This document shows positions 25,917-34,378 of a DNA stretch of 64,000 nucleotides, one piece after another. The notes below the pieces were generated by a model. The model was not told the origin of the DNA. It made no database searches and saw only the letters and a list, made by a program, of their open reading frames with translations. Origin of the DNA: a bacterium (GTDB lineage Bacteria > Cyanobacteriota > Vampirovibrionia > Gastranaerophilales > Gastranaerophilaceae); the NCBI GenBank assembly GCA_017629215.1, contig JAGBXP010000051.1, forward strand, positions 1 through 64,000, in the 5' to 3' direction. Each line of letters starts with the position of its first letter. Position 1 is the stretch's first letter. The position numbers were made by a program, and so were the translations under genes.

Positions 25917-26456
25917 TTATTCACATTCCATTGAATTAATTTGATATTTATCTTCAAAGTTACACCAATCGATATCATAATATCCATTTTGCACAAACTT
26001 TTTGAACGATGAATATTCCCAATCCTTTGGGACAATACCATAATGCTTCATCGAATTATAATGAATATAATCAATATGTTTATGCAAATCTTCCACATTT
26101 CTTATTATATGGTCATAATATCTTCGTTGCCAAACCCCTTTCTCTCCACGTATTACTGCAGATTCTGATAAGTTTTGACAAACAAAACTATTATTAATAT
26201 TTGTTGAAAAATGATACTTAATTGCTCTTATTATGTTAGGAACATCATTAGAATTTTCTGTTGCTAATATCAAATGACAATGTTCTTTCAAAACCGATAT
26301 TGCAATTATTTCAAAATTAAATTTTGATATTGCTTGTTTAATACTTTCTTTTAATAATTGAATATTTGGTAACAAAATTTCTCTACGATTGTATGTTACA
26401 AAAGTAATAAACACTGGATTATTACATCCATTAAAATATCTTCTATAATTGCTCAT
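25917..26456 (-). CDS. REP-associated tyrosine transposase (RAYT, Y1_Tnp)
   Basis: The 179-residue HUH/Y1 nuclease of the TnpA_REP family carries V-F-I-T-F-V-T-Y-N-R-R, the metal-binding H-C-H-L-I-L motif, W-Q-R-R-Y-Y-D-H-I-I-R, and the tyrosine region D-Y-I-H-Y-N-S-M-K-H. These enzymes cut single-stranded REP hairpins. I start at M-S-N-Y-R-R-Y-F (26456), the family-typical beginning; an open frame runs 150 bases further upstream through the right palindrome and is not conserved. The gene ends five bases from the left palindrome, and both REP sites point GTAG outward, a classic self-mobilising arrangement. Confidence 0.9.
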   Translation of the reverse strand: MSNYRRYFNGCNNPVFITFVTYNRREILLPNIQLLKESIKQAISKFNFEIIAISVLKEHCHLILATENSNDVPNIIRAIKYHFSTNINNSFVCQNLSESAVIRGEKGVWQRRYYDHIIRNVEDLHKHIDYIHYNSMKHYGIVPKDWEYSSFKKFVQNGYYDIDWCNFEDKYQINSMECE

Positions 26457-26478
26457 ATAATTTATTTTATCATAATTT

Positions 26479-26500
26479 GGTGCAATGAATTGCACCCTAC
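26479..26500 (-). repeat. REP-type palindrome, right of RAYT
   Basis: On the minus strand GTAG is followed by GGTGCAAT-TC-ATTGCACC, differing from the left copy by one base in the loop. It lies 22 bases upstream of the transposase start. A third, degenerate version (GGTG...ATTGCACC at 26587-26604) and a GTAGGGT at 26544-26550 follow nearby. Confidence 0.75.
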
Positions 26501-26568
26501 AATGTATAATACATCTACTTAAATTTGCTAATATTTTTTTGTCGTAGGGTTCCAGAATAGTCCCCTTC

Positions 26569-26581
26569 TCGACACCATTTT
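26569..26581 (+). repeat. Right copy of tRNA-Leu 3'-end direct repeat (attR-like)
   Basis: The 13-base copy of the tRNA-Leu 3' end, preceded by AGTCCCC as in the tRNA T-arm. It is not part of a functional tRNA: the sequence ahead (GGGTTCCAGAATAGTCC) lacks a proper T-loop. It may be a displaced or decayed tRNA 3' fragment. Confidence 0.5.
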
Positions 26582-26698
26582 TAATCGGTGAAACAAATTG
26601 CACCATCAAAGCAATTCATTAATAAAAAACTTGGAGTTTTTAATCCTCCAAGTTTTGTCCTATCTTACATCAAATCATCTTATCTTACATCTTATTGC

Positions 26699-29011
26699 TT
26701 ATTGTTTATTGTTAAATTTATTCATTAGTTTATTATAACCAATAGGAACACCATTGCAATCTATAAAATAACTAATTGTTTGGGTTTTAGTATAAGCTTC
26801 TCCAGTGAAAGCTTTACCCGTACCTCTTTTATCAGAAATATCAGCTTTAATATCTTCACTTACTTGTCGTTCGCAACCTGCTAATTTTGATGGCATAGCT
26901 ACTGAACCAATAAGATGTGAATCTCTGGCATTAGTATATAATTTATAATCGAATCCTGGTTCACCATCTTTAATGCCACCCTTTTGATAAGATCTATTTA
27001 ATAAATCTAACATTCTTTTTTCACTATAATCACCATCATTAATACCTTGAGCAAGTTTTAATAATCTTATTTTTAATAATGTGTTATTTTTATTTTTTAT
27101 ATTTGGATAATTAGCTTTATTTTCATCACTTAAAAGATCATCTAAGCAATCATATTGTTCAACTAATTTTGCCCAACTTGATGTTTTAGCATCAATGGTT
27201 TCTACATTAACTGAATATTCTTTTGTAACATATTGCAAAGAACAAGTTTTTGGGGGTTCTTGATTAACACCATTAGAATTTTGATCTTTTTCTTCTTCAA
27301 CTTTTTCTGCTTTTTCTTTTTCTGCTTTTTCTTTCATAGCTTTTTCTAATTTTTTAGTCAATTCAGGTATTGCTGCACTAAATTCTTTGCAGTTTAGAAT
27401 AGTATTACCAGCAGCTTTTTTCATATCTTTAACGAATTCTGCATTCCATGTTTCGCCATAAGCTTCATGATACATCTTTGCAAGTAAAATAATCGCATTA
27501 GCTTTTTCTTTAGGATAAGAACTTTGAACAGTTGTTGTGTATTCATCTATAGTTTTTTCTGAAGCTTCCATATAAGCAAAACAAGTAGATTCTTCATCAC
27601 CATCACCTTTTAATAAGTTTGATATACTATTTAATAGAACTGTTGTTGCAATAGCAGCTGGGAAGGCTGCTGGTCCAAGTTGTAATAAAGTAGTTTGAGT
27701 ACTTAATACTTTACCCCAATTACTCACTATATTAGTAATCTGGGTTACCTCAAGACTACCTAATGCTCCAACAGCACCAAGTTCTGCTCCTTCTAAGACA
27801 GCTTTATCAACACCTCTTTTGAAGAAACCTGTATTTTTTGCCTTTTCAATTTCAAAGTAATTAACTAATTTTTTAACTTCTCTAAGTGTGAAATTTACAT
27901 CCTTATCATTTCCATTCATTTCAAGTAAAGCTGATCTTATTTCAGCTAATTCTTTTTCATGATAATCATTTAATTCATAATCAGCACCGATTTTTGCTAC
28001 TACATTATCAATAATACGAGTCAAGTTTAAATTACCATTATCATTTTTATCAGCTAATTTTACTAGGTCTTTAGCCAATCTGCCACCTAGTTCACTAGCT
28101 AATTTAACATCTGATATATCGCTTAGTTCATCTTTTCTTTTCTCAATTTTTAATTTTCTTTCTTGAATTTCAACATGATGTTCTAATTCACCTTTTTTAA
28201 GTAATGGTTTTACATCATCATTGTTTTTATATTTTTTTAGTTCTAGGATTTTATTTCTAACATTATTTTCTGTAATCTTTGTATTTCCATCTAATTTTGT
28301 ATTATAAATATCATCTAATAAACCCTTTTTAAGAGCTTCTTTTTCTTCTAAAGAAATAATTTCTTCTGCTTCTTTTTCATAATCTAATTTTGGCCTTGAT
28401 GGAGGTTCTTCCATTGATAAAGGGTCATTTTCAAACCAATTTTTAAAATCAGACTTGTATTCTTTTAGTTTCGCAACTTCATCATTAACTTGTTTTTTCA
28501 TATTGTGCCTTGCTACTAATTTGACAATATCTTTTATAATAGATTTTTGAAAATCAGAATTTTCACCATCTTTATAATTTTTAACAAGTTTTTTTTCTGT
28601 GCAATCGGAATCTTTTAGTCCTTCTTTTACATATTCTATAACATAAATAACTTCATTTTTTAGGTTAGTTACATTTTCATCATCTGAAGCTTTATTTAAG
28701 AAATCTTCAAGAGCTTTTAAGTCATTTTCTTTTAATGCCTTGTCAATTTTTGTTTCAATATCATCTTTTATATATTCATTATTTTTTTTATTTTTTTCAT
28801 ATTTTTCTGCTCTATATCTAGCTCTTAATTTCCACCAAGGAATTTCATTAGAAGCTTCATCCATTTTTGGTTCTTCACCTTGAGGGACTTTTTTATCATC
28901 TTTGTCATTAAAAATTGATTCATTTGATTTTGACTTTAACCCATTAGTTGTTAAGTTGTTGTTTTTTTGATCTACTAAAAATAGTTTAGCATTTTCATTA
29001 ATTGTAACCAT
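26699..29011 (-). CDS. Large charged protein of unknown function
   Basis: Not recognised. The 770 residues are mostly Lys/Glu-rich helices with coiled-coil character. A calcium-loop-like D-K-N-D-N-G-N-L-N-L-T sits mid-protein, in K-L-A-D-K-N-D-N-G-N. A Gly/Ala-rich hydrophobic stretch follows (A-V-L-E-G-A-E-L-G-A-V-G through L-G-P-A-A-F-P-A-A-I-A), then a Lys/Glu linker (K-E-K-A-E-K repeats). The Cys-containing C-terminal domain includes S-S-W-A-K-L-V-E-Q-Y, reminiscent of LysM-like folds but too weak to call. No signal peptide. The layout (coiled coil, hydrophobic core, C-terminal domain) would fit a secreted toxin- or effector-like protein; this is inference. Monocistronic. Confidence 0.6.
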   Translation of the reverse strand: MVTINENAKLFLVDQKNNNLTTNGLKSKSNESIFNDKDDKKVPQGEEPKMDEASNEIPWWKLRARYRAEKYEKNKKNNEYIKDDIETKIDKALKENDLKALEDFLNKASDDENVTNLKNEVIYVIEYVKEGLKDSDCTEKKLVKNYKDGENSDFQKSIIKDIVKLVARHNMKKQVNDEVAKLKEYKSDFKNWFENDPLSMEEPPSRPKLDYEKEAEEIISLEEKEALKKGLLDDIYNTKLDGNTKITENNVRNKILELKKYKNNDDVKPLLKKGELEHHVEIQERKLKIEKRKDELSDISDVKLASELGGRLAKDLVKLADKNDNGNLNLTRIIDNVVAKIGADYELNDYHEKELAEIRSALLEMNGNDKDVNFTLREVKKLVNYFEIEKAKNTGFFKRGVDKAVLEGAELGAVGALGSLEVTQITNIVSNWGKVLSTQTTLLQLGPAAFPAAIATTVLLNSISNLLKGDGDEESTCFAYMEASEKTIDEYTTTVQSSYPKEKANAIILLAKMYHEAYGETWNAEFVKDMKKAAGNTILNCKEFSAAIPELTKKLEKAMKEKAEKEKAEKVEEEKDQNSNGVNQEPPKTCSLQYVTKEYSVNVETIDAKTSSWAKLVEQYDCLDDLLSDENKANYPNIKNKNNTLLKIRLLKLAQGINDGDYSEKRMLDLLNRSYQKGGIKDGEPGFDYKLYTNARDSHLIGSVAMPSKLAGCERQVSEDIKADISDKRGTGKAFTGEAYTKTQTISYFIDCNGVPIGYNKLMNKFNNKQ

Positions 29012-29159
29012 ATTAATATCCTCTTTTTATCCTGTTATATTAATAAAGTTATTTAACTAATCAAAATTGCTTTTTTTTATTAATTAAATTAACAAATCTT
29101 AACATTTAATAATTTATTACGATATTTTATTCTCGTTTTATCTATGCTAAAATATTGAT

Positions 29160-30086
29160 ATGAGTGATTTTAAACATTATACGGTTATGTTAAATGAAGC
29201 TGTTGATGCTCTTGAGTGTCAAGATGGGAAAATCTATGTTGATTGCACGCTTGGTGGTGGCGGTCATAGTGAACTAATTTTGAAAAGAATTTCACCAAAC
29301 GGACGTCTAATATCTTTTGATATTGACAACGAAGCTATTGCACATGCCAGCAAAAGACTTGAAAAATATTCTAATCTCAAAATTATTAAATCTTCTTATG
29401 TAAATATAAAAAAAGAGTTGACAAAATTAGGTATAGAAAAGATTACAGGAGGAGTTCTTTTAGATTTAGGAGCTTCTTACCATCAGCTGACTAAAGCTGA
29501 AAGAGGTTTTTCTTTCTCAAAAAATGCTCCACTTGATATGAGATTTGATATGGATGCAGACTTCTCAGCTTATGATGTTGTAAATAGTTACAAAGAACAA
29601 GATTTAGTTAAAATTTTTAGTGAATATGGCGAAGAGAGGTTCTCAAAACGTATAGCAAAAAAAATTATTGAATATCGTTCAAAGAAAAAAATTGAAACAA
29701 CTGGAGAATTAGCAGATATAATAATTGATGCAACTCCTAAAATCAAGAGTAATATCCATCCAGCTACTAGGGTATTTCAAGCGATAAGAATAGAAGTTAA
29801 CCAAGAGTTAAAAAATGTAAATTTTGTACTCCATGATATATTGGATTTATTAGATGTCGGTGGTATAATTTCAGTAATAAGTTTTCATTCTTTGGAAGAT
29901 AGAATTGTAAAGAAAATCTTAAAATTAGAAAGTCAAAAATGTAGATGTAATGATTTAATTTGCAAGTGTCCACCTCCAAGAATAGAGCTTGTTAATAAGA
30001 AGCCAATAATGGCTTCGGATGCAGAAATACAAGAAAATCCTCCATCGAGAAGTGCTAAATTAAGAGTAGCGAGGTGTATTTCATAA
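29160..30086 (+). CDS. rsmH: 16S rRNA (cytosine(1402)-N4)-methyltransferase
   Basis: RsmH methylates N4 of C1402 in 16S rRNA. H-Y-T-V-M-L-N-E-A at the start, the SAM site D-C-T-L-G-G-G-G-H-S, L-L-D-L-G-A-S-Y-H-Q-L, R-G-F-S-F and the C-terminal S-F-H-S-L-E-D-R-I-V-K and P-P-S-R-S-A-K-L-R are all present. Length 308, normal. As in most bacteria it precedes an ftsL-like gene, at the head of the division cluster. Confidence 0.96.
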   Translation: MSDFKHYTVMLNEAVDALECQDGKIYVDCTLGGGGHSELILKRISPNGRLISFDIDNEAIAHASKRLEKYSNLKIIKSSYVNIKKELTKLGIEKITGGVLLDLGASYHQLTKAERGFSFSKNAPLDMRFDMDADFSAYDVVNSYKEQDLVKIFSEYGEERFSKRIAKKIIEYRSKKKIETTGELADIIIDATPKIKSNIHPATRVFQAIRIEVNQELKNVNFVLHDILDLLDVGGIISVISFHSLEDRIVKKILKLESQKCRCNDLICKCPPPRIELVNKKPIMASDAEIQENPPSRSAKLRVARCIS

Positions 30087-30117
30087 GGAGTTATTTGGGA
30101 ATTTGGAGAGTAGGTAG

Positions 30118-30651
30118 TTGGTTTACGCATATAAAAATTATAATAATGGGGTCTATAGAAGAGAAGAAGATAAGAATGTCCTTAATTCTATTATTAAACG
30201 TTTTTCTGCAGAATCGACAAGCCCTTATAAAAAAACATTCCTAGATAAATCAGTTCAAAACCTAGCTGTTAATAGTATTATAGAAGGATATTTCCCTATG
30301 GAAAATGTAATTAAACAAACAGCCATTAAACGAGTAAATAAAACTTTGTGTATTATGATAAGCGTACTTATTGCTGTTGTTATTGTCAGTTATTATTTTG
30401 TTCTTTCGTGTGAAATAAAGCTTAATGATTTAAGTAGACAAACTATGATATTAAATAATGAAAACACTGATTTACAAAATCAACTAGATAAGCTAAAATC
30501 ATTTAATAATGTTGATATGACTTTTCAAAAAAATAATATGTTAAAAAGATTGGGACAAGTTGTTGAAACTCAAGCAGTAACCGTTGATACGCCTGATGTT
30601 GTGTCAAAAGCAAAAAAACGAAAAATATTTAACCATGCAATAGGTTTTTAA
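30118..30651 (+). CDS. FtsL-like division protein (by position and topology)
   Basis: A 177-residue protein has a charged cytoplasmic part, one membrane helix (~77-98, C-I-M-I-S-V-L-I-A-V-V), then an extracytoplasmic coiled coil with L-N-N-E-N-T-D-L-Q-N-Q-L-D-K-L. FtsL organises the divisome with FtsB and FtsQ and is usually the gene after rsmH, as here. Sequence conservation in FtsL is too low for proof. The start is TTG at 30118 with GGAG nine bases upstream; the cytoplasmic part is unusually long for FtsL. Confidence 0.6.
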   Translation: MVYAYKNYNNGVYRREEDKNVLNSIIKRFSAESTSPYKKTFLDKSVQNLAVNSIIEGYFPMENVIKQTAIKRVNKTLCIMISVLIAVVIVSYYFVLSCEIKLNDLSRQTMILNNENTDLQNQLDKLKSFNNVDMTFQKNNMLKRLGQVVETQAVTVDTPDVVSKAKKRKIFNHAIGF

Positions 30652-30683
30652 TAATTATTACAATTAATTTTTTGAGTATAAAT

Positions 30684-30714
30684 AGAAGCCTTGAATATTT
30701 AATTCAAGGCTTCT
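30684..30714. terminator. Convergent terminator between the ftsL-like gene and valS
   Basis: A perfect 13-bp stem (AGAAGCCTTGAAT / ATTCAAGGCTTCT) with a five-base loop lies between two convergent genes and may end both transcripts. Confidence 0.7.
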
Positions 30715-30732
30715 AAAATTAATAATTTATAT

Positions 30733-33381
30733 TTACTTCAAAGATTCAATTAAATCTTTTATAACGTTTTCTTGAATAGTCAACTCCTCTATTCTTGCAT
30801 TAGTTTGTTCTACTAATTCTTTAGGCGCATTTGCAACAAATTTTTCGTTTTTCATTCTGCCTAATAAAGAATTCTTTTCGTTAGTTAACTTTTCAAGTTT
30901 CTTTGCTTGACGTTTAACTTCTGCATCTAAGTCAATTAAATCTGCAAGAGGAACAATTAGCTTAGAAGTAGAAACAACGGCTGTTGCTGATTTCGGAGGA
31001 ACAGGAGCGTTCATTTCAGCATAGCTAATATTATTTACTTTAGCTAGTTTTCTAATATAAGATTCAATCGCTTTGAAGATTTCTTTTTCTCTACCTTCGG
31101 AACGAATTTCAACATCAACAGTAGCAGAAGTTGAGATATTGAAACTTTGTCTTACGTTGCGAAGTGAAGTGATTGTTTGGAATACCAAATTCATTTCTTC
31201 AGCTTCATTAGGGTAAGATAATTCAGCTTCGTAAACAGGGAATTTAGAAACAATAATTGCGGTCTCTTCTTTTGTTCCTGGAATTAGTTGCCATACAGAT
31301 TCTGTAATATGTGGCATAATTGGATGTAGCATTCTTAATGACATATCAAGAACATATTTTAATACACGTTGAGTATTTGCTTTTAATTCAGGGTCTTGAA
31401 GCTGAATTTTAGCAATTTCTACATACCAATCGCAGTATTCGCTACGGAAGAAATCGTATAGCGCATGAGCATTTTCACCAATTCTAAATGTTGACATATT
31501 TTCATTAACTAATTTAGCTGTTTCATTCAATTGGTTAAGTATCCATTTATCAACAAGAGTTAATTTTGATTTGTCAATTGGCTTATTATCAACTCCTTCA
31601 AGGTTCATAAGTACAAATCTTGAAGCGTTCCATAGCTTGTTAGCAAAATTTCTTCCGTATTCAAATCTTTCGTCAGAAATTTTGATATCTTGGCCGCCAT
31701 AAGTACAAAGAGATGTCATTGTGAATCTTAAAGCATCGCAACCATATTTTTCAATAATTTGAACAGGATCAATTGTGTTACCTTTAGATTTCGACATCTT
31801 TTGCCCTTTTTCATCACGAATTAAGCCGTGAATATAAACTGTTGAGAATGGAGCTTTTCCAGTGAACTCTAAGCCCATAGTAATCATTCTAGCTACCCAG
31901 AAGAAGATGATATCAAACCCTGTTACAAGAGTTGTAGTTGGGTAGAATTTTTTGAAATCATCGGTTTCTGCGTTAGGAAATCCCATTGTAGAGAATGGCC
32001 ATAAGCCTGAAGAAAACCAAGTATCAAGACAATCGGCATCTTGCACATAGTTAGCTGGATCTGGATTTTCCTTCGCAACTACCATTTCACCATTAGTTTT
32101 ATGATAATATGCAGGAATTTGATGCCCCCACCAAATCTGACGAGAAATACACCAATCTCTGATGTTTTCCATCCAACCTAAATAGTTTTTCTCCCATCTT
32201 TCTGGAATGAATTTTATTCTGCCATCTTTAACAGCTGCAATAGCTTCTTTGGCAAGAGGTTGCATTTTAACAAACCATTGTTCTGAAAGAAGTGGTTCAA
32301 TTGTTGTGTTACAACGCTGACATTTACCAACATTGTGTTCATGATCTTTTATTCTTAATAAGAAATTATTATAGCTCAACATACCAACTGTCTTTTCACG
32401 AGCTTCATATCTATCTAGACCATGTAAATCCTGAGGAACTTCACCACAAGCCTTCATTTTACCTTCTTCATCAATTACCCAAATTGGAGTAAAGTTATGA
32501 CGTTTTCCAACTTCATAATCATTTGGATCATGCGCTGGTGTAATTTTAACAGCACCAGTTCCAAAAGATTTATCAACATATTCATCAGCTATGATTGGGA
32601 TTTGACGTCCACTAAGAGGAATCATAACTTTTTTACCAATAAGTTCAGAATATTTTTTATCGCTTGGATGTACTGCAATTGCAACATCACCAAACATTGT
32701 TTCAGGACGAGTAGTTGCAACAATAATTGCACCCGATTCACCAACTAATGGGTAAGAAATTTCCCACATATGTCCTTGTTCTGTTTCGTATTCTGTTTCA
32801 ATATCAGAAATAGCAGACATACAGCGAGGACACCAGTTAACGATATATACACCCTTATAGATTAAACCTTTATTATAAAGCGTAACGAAAACTTCTTTTA
32901 CAGCATCTGAGCAACCTTTATCGAAAGTAAATCTTTCTCTTGAACGGTCAAAAGATGCACCTAATCTCTTAAATTGATTAAGAATAGCTGATTTATGTTC
33001 ATTTGCCCATTCCCAAGTTTTTTCCACAAATTTTTCACGTCCTAAATCATGACGAGTCAAGCCTTCTTTTGCGATTTCTCTTTCAACTACGTTTTGTGTT
33101 GCTAGACCAGCGTGGTCTGTTCCAGGGAGCCAAAGAGCTTCATACCCTGACATTCTATAATAACGAGTTAAAATATCTTGAAGAGTACCATCTAGCGCAT
33201 GTCCCATGTGCAATACACCAGTTACATTTGGTGGTGGAATTACAATTGTGTGAGGAGGTTTATTTGACTTAGCATTTGCTTCAAAATATTTACCCTCTTC
33301 CCAAAATTTATACATTTTTTCTTCTGTAGATTTTGCATCATAAACTGTTGGTAAATCTTCAATTTTTATCATTGTTTCCAT
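30733..33381 (-). CDS. valS: Valine--tRNA ligase
   Basis: Class I synthetase of 882 residues. P-P-P-N-V-T-G-V-L-H-M-G-H (HIGH box), the editing CP1 domain with T-R-P-E-T-M-F-G-D-V-A, W-C-I-S-R-Q-I-W-W-G-H, K-M-S-K-S-K-G-N, the anticodon domain and the C-terminal tRNA-binding coiled coil are all readable. An AGAGGA site supports the first ATG. Last gene of a leftward run after PBP1A and the PurH-like gene. Confidence 0.97.
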   Translation of the reverse strand: METMIKIEDLPTVYDAKSTEEKMYKFWEEGKYFEANAKSNKPPHTIVIPPPNVTGVLHMGHALDGTLQDILTRYYRMSGYEALWLPGTDHAGLATQNVVEREIAKEGLTRHDLGREKFVEKTWEWANEHKSAILNQFKRLGASFDRSRERFTFDKGCSDAVKEVFVTLYNKGLIYKGVYIVNWCPRCMSAISDIETEYETEQGHMWEISYPLVGESGAIIVATTRPETMFGDVAIAVHPSDKKYSELIGKKVMIPLSGRQIPIIADEYVDKSFGTGAVKITPAHDPNDYEVGKRHNFTPIWVIDEEGKMKACGEVPQDLHGLDRYEAREKTVGMLSYNNFLLRIKDHEHNVGKCQRCNTTIEPLLSEQWFVKMQPLAKEAIAAVKDGRIKFIPERWEKNYLGWMENIRDWCISRQIWWGHQIPAYYHKTNGEMVVAKENPDPANYVQDADCLDTWFSSGLWPFSTMGFPNAETDDFKKFYPTTTLVTGFDIIFFWVARMITMGLEFTGKAPFSTVYIHGLIRDEKGQKMSKSKGNTIDPVQIIEKYGCDALRFTMTSLCTYGGQDIKISDERFEYGRNFANKLWNASRFVLMNLEGVDNKPIDKSKLTLVDKWILNQLNETAKLVNENMSTFRIGENAHALYDFFRSEYCDWYVEIAKIQLQDPELKANTQRVLKYVLDMSLRMLHPIMPHITESVWQLIPGTKEETAIIVSKFPVYEAELSYPNEAEEMNLVFQTITSLRNVRQSFNISTSATVDVEIRSEGREKEIFKAIESYIRKLAKVNNISYAEMNAPVPPKSATAVVSTSKLIVPLADLIDLDAEVKRQAKKLEKLTNEKNSLLGRMKNEKFVANAPKELVEQTNARIEELTIQENVIKDLIESLK

Positions 33382-33454
33382 TATAAAATCCTCTTATACT
33401 TGTATTGATTTTATTTTAGCACAAATATAAAAGGATAATATATAAATTTTAAAT

Positions 33455-34342
33455 TTAATAAAGAATATTTGTAAATCCTGTTGTTATTATTGATATATTA
33501 TATTTATCAGCTTGAGCTATTAACTCATTATCTACTGAAGGTACTATTATTAAAGCTATTCGACCTTGTGATGCTACATTCAAATCATGTATTGATATTG
33601 GTATATCCGATGCTAAAACTGCATCTTTTGATAAATCACAAGAATAATCTAACGCAAATTCTACTGATGCTACTTGGAGACCTTGTGCAATTGCAGCTGT
33701 TTTTAAATCCTTTGCAATAACTATTGCTTGAGATTGACAATGTTTTGCAATTTTCCAAGCAAAAACTGCATCTTCAATTTGCTCAACTGTTGGTTTTTGT
33801 TTTGTTACCACCTTAAACAAATCTTTATCAAGCTCACTAAGATTTGGCGCTTGAATTAATGTGCCAAGTGGAGTTATTTTTATATCATTTGATAAGTATT
33901 TTTTATAATCAATCAAAGGAGTTTTGATTGTGATATATGGAATACCACGCATCGCTAATATTTCAATAGCTTTTTGACTATAACTTGGCGCAACAATAAG
34001 ATTAGTATTTTTTAGAAATCTTGCGATTTCACTATCTACTTCTGTAGATATAACTATTGTTGATGTTAAAAAATCAATCGGATTAGAGTCCATAATTTTT
34101 TCTACTGCGTCAGCTTGTGATTGTCCAAGAGCAACAGCTGTTACATTTGAACCTTTAATAGAGCAAGCTGCCTTAACATCATAAAATTCACTGATCACAT
34201 CTAGACCTTTTAATGCTGAAATCATTTGAACATAGTTTAAATTTTCACTAATCTCATAATCTACTAATTTCTCATTTGGTTCAATCGACGCATTTTGAGC
34301 TAAATTCTCACCATGTATAAGTTTAATATCTTCAATTCTCAT
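33455..34342 (-). CDS. PurH (AICAR transformylase)-like protein, probably inactive
   Basis: The 295 residues follow the transformylase half of PurH: H-G-E-N-L-A-Q-N-A near the start, D-V-K-A-A-C-S-I-K, V-F-A-W-K-I-A-K-H-C-Q-S-Q-A-I-V-I-A-K-D and V-L-A-S-D-I-P. However, the conserved K-H-x-N-P-C-G catalytic segment reads K-G-S-N-V-T-A and the F-G-G turn is L-T-S. The IMP cyclohydrolase half is absent. I infer a diverged paralogue that has lost the formyl-transfer chemistry and may bind a nucleotide or folate. Start: ATG at 34342 with an AGAAGGG site; a GTG six bases upstream is the alternative. Confidence 0.65.
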   Translation of the reverse strand: MRIEDIKLIHGENLAQNASIEPNEKLVDYEISENLNYVQMISALKGLDVISEFYDVKAACSIKGSNVTAVALGQSQADAVEKIMDSNPIDFLTSTIVISTEVDSEIARFLKNTNLIVAPSYSQKAIEILAMRGIPYITIKTPLIDYKKYLSNDIKITPLGTLIQAPNLSELDKDLFKVVTKQKPTVEQIEDAVFAWKIAKHCQSQAIVIAKDLKTAAIAQGLQVASVEFALDYSCDLSKDAVLASDIPISIHDLNVASQGRIALIIVPSVDNELIAQADKYNISIITTGFTNILY

Positions 34343-34378
34343 ATTCACCCTTCTTTTTTCTATATATTTTTCTTAATT

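Noticed and set aside
26457..26609. Upstream extension of the RAYT gene
   Set aside because: It runs through the REP palindrome and tRNA repeat; family members begin at the M-S-N-Y-R-R-type start.
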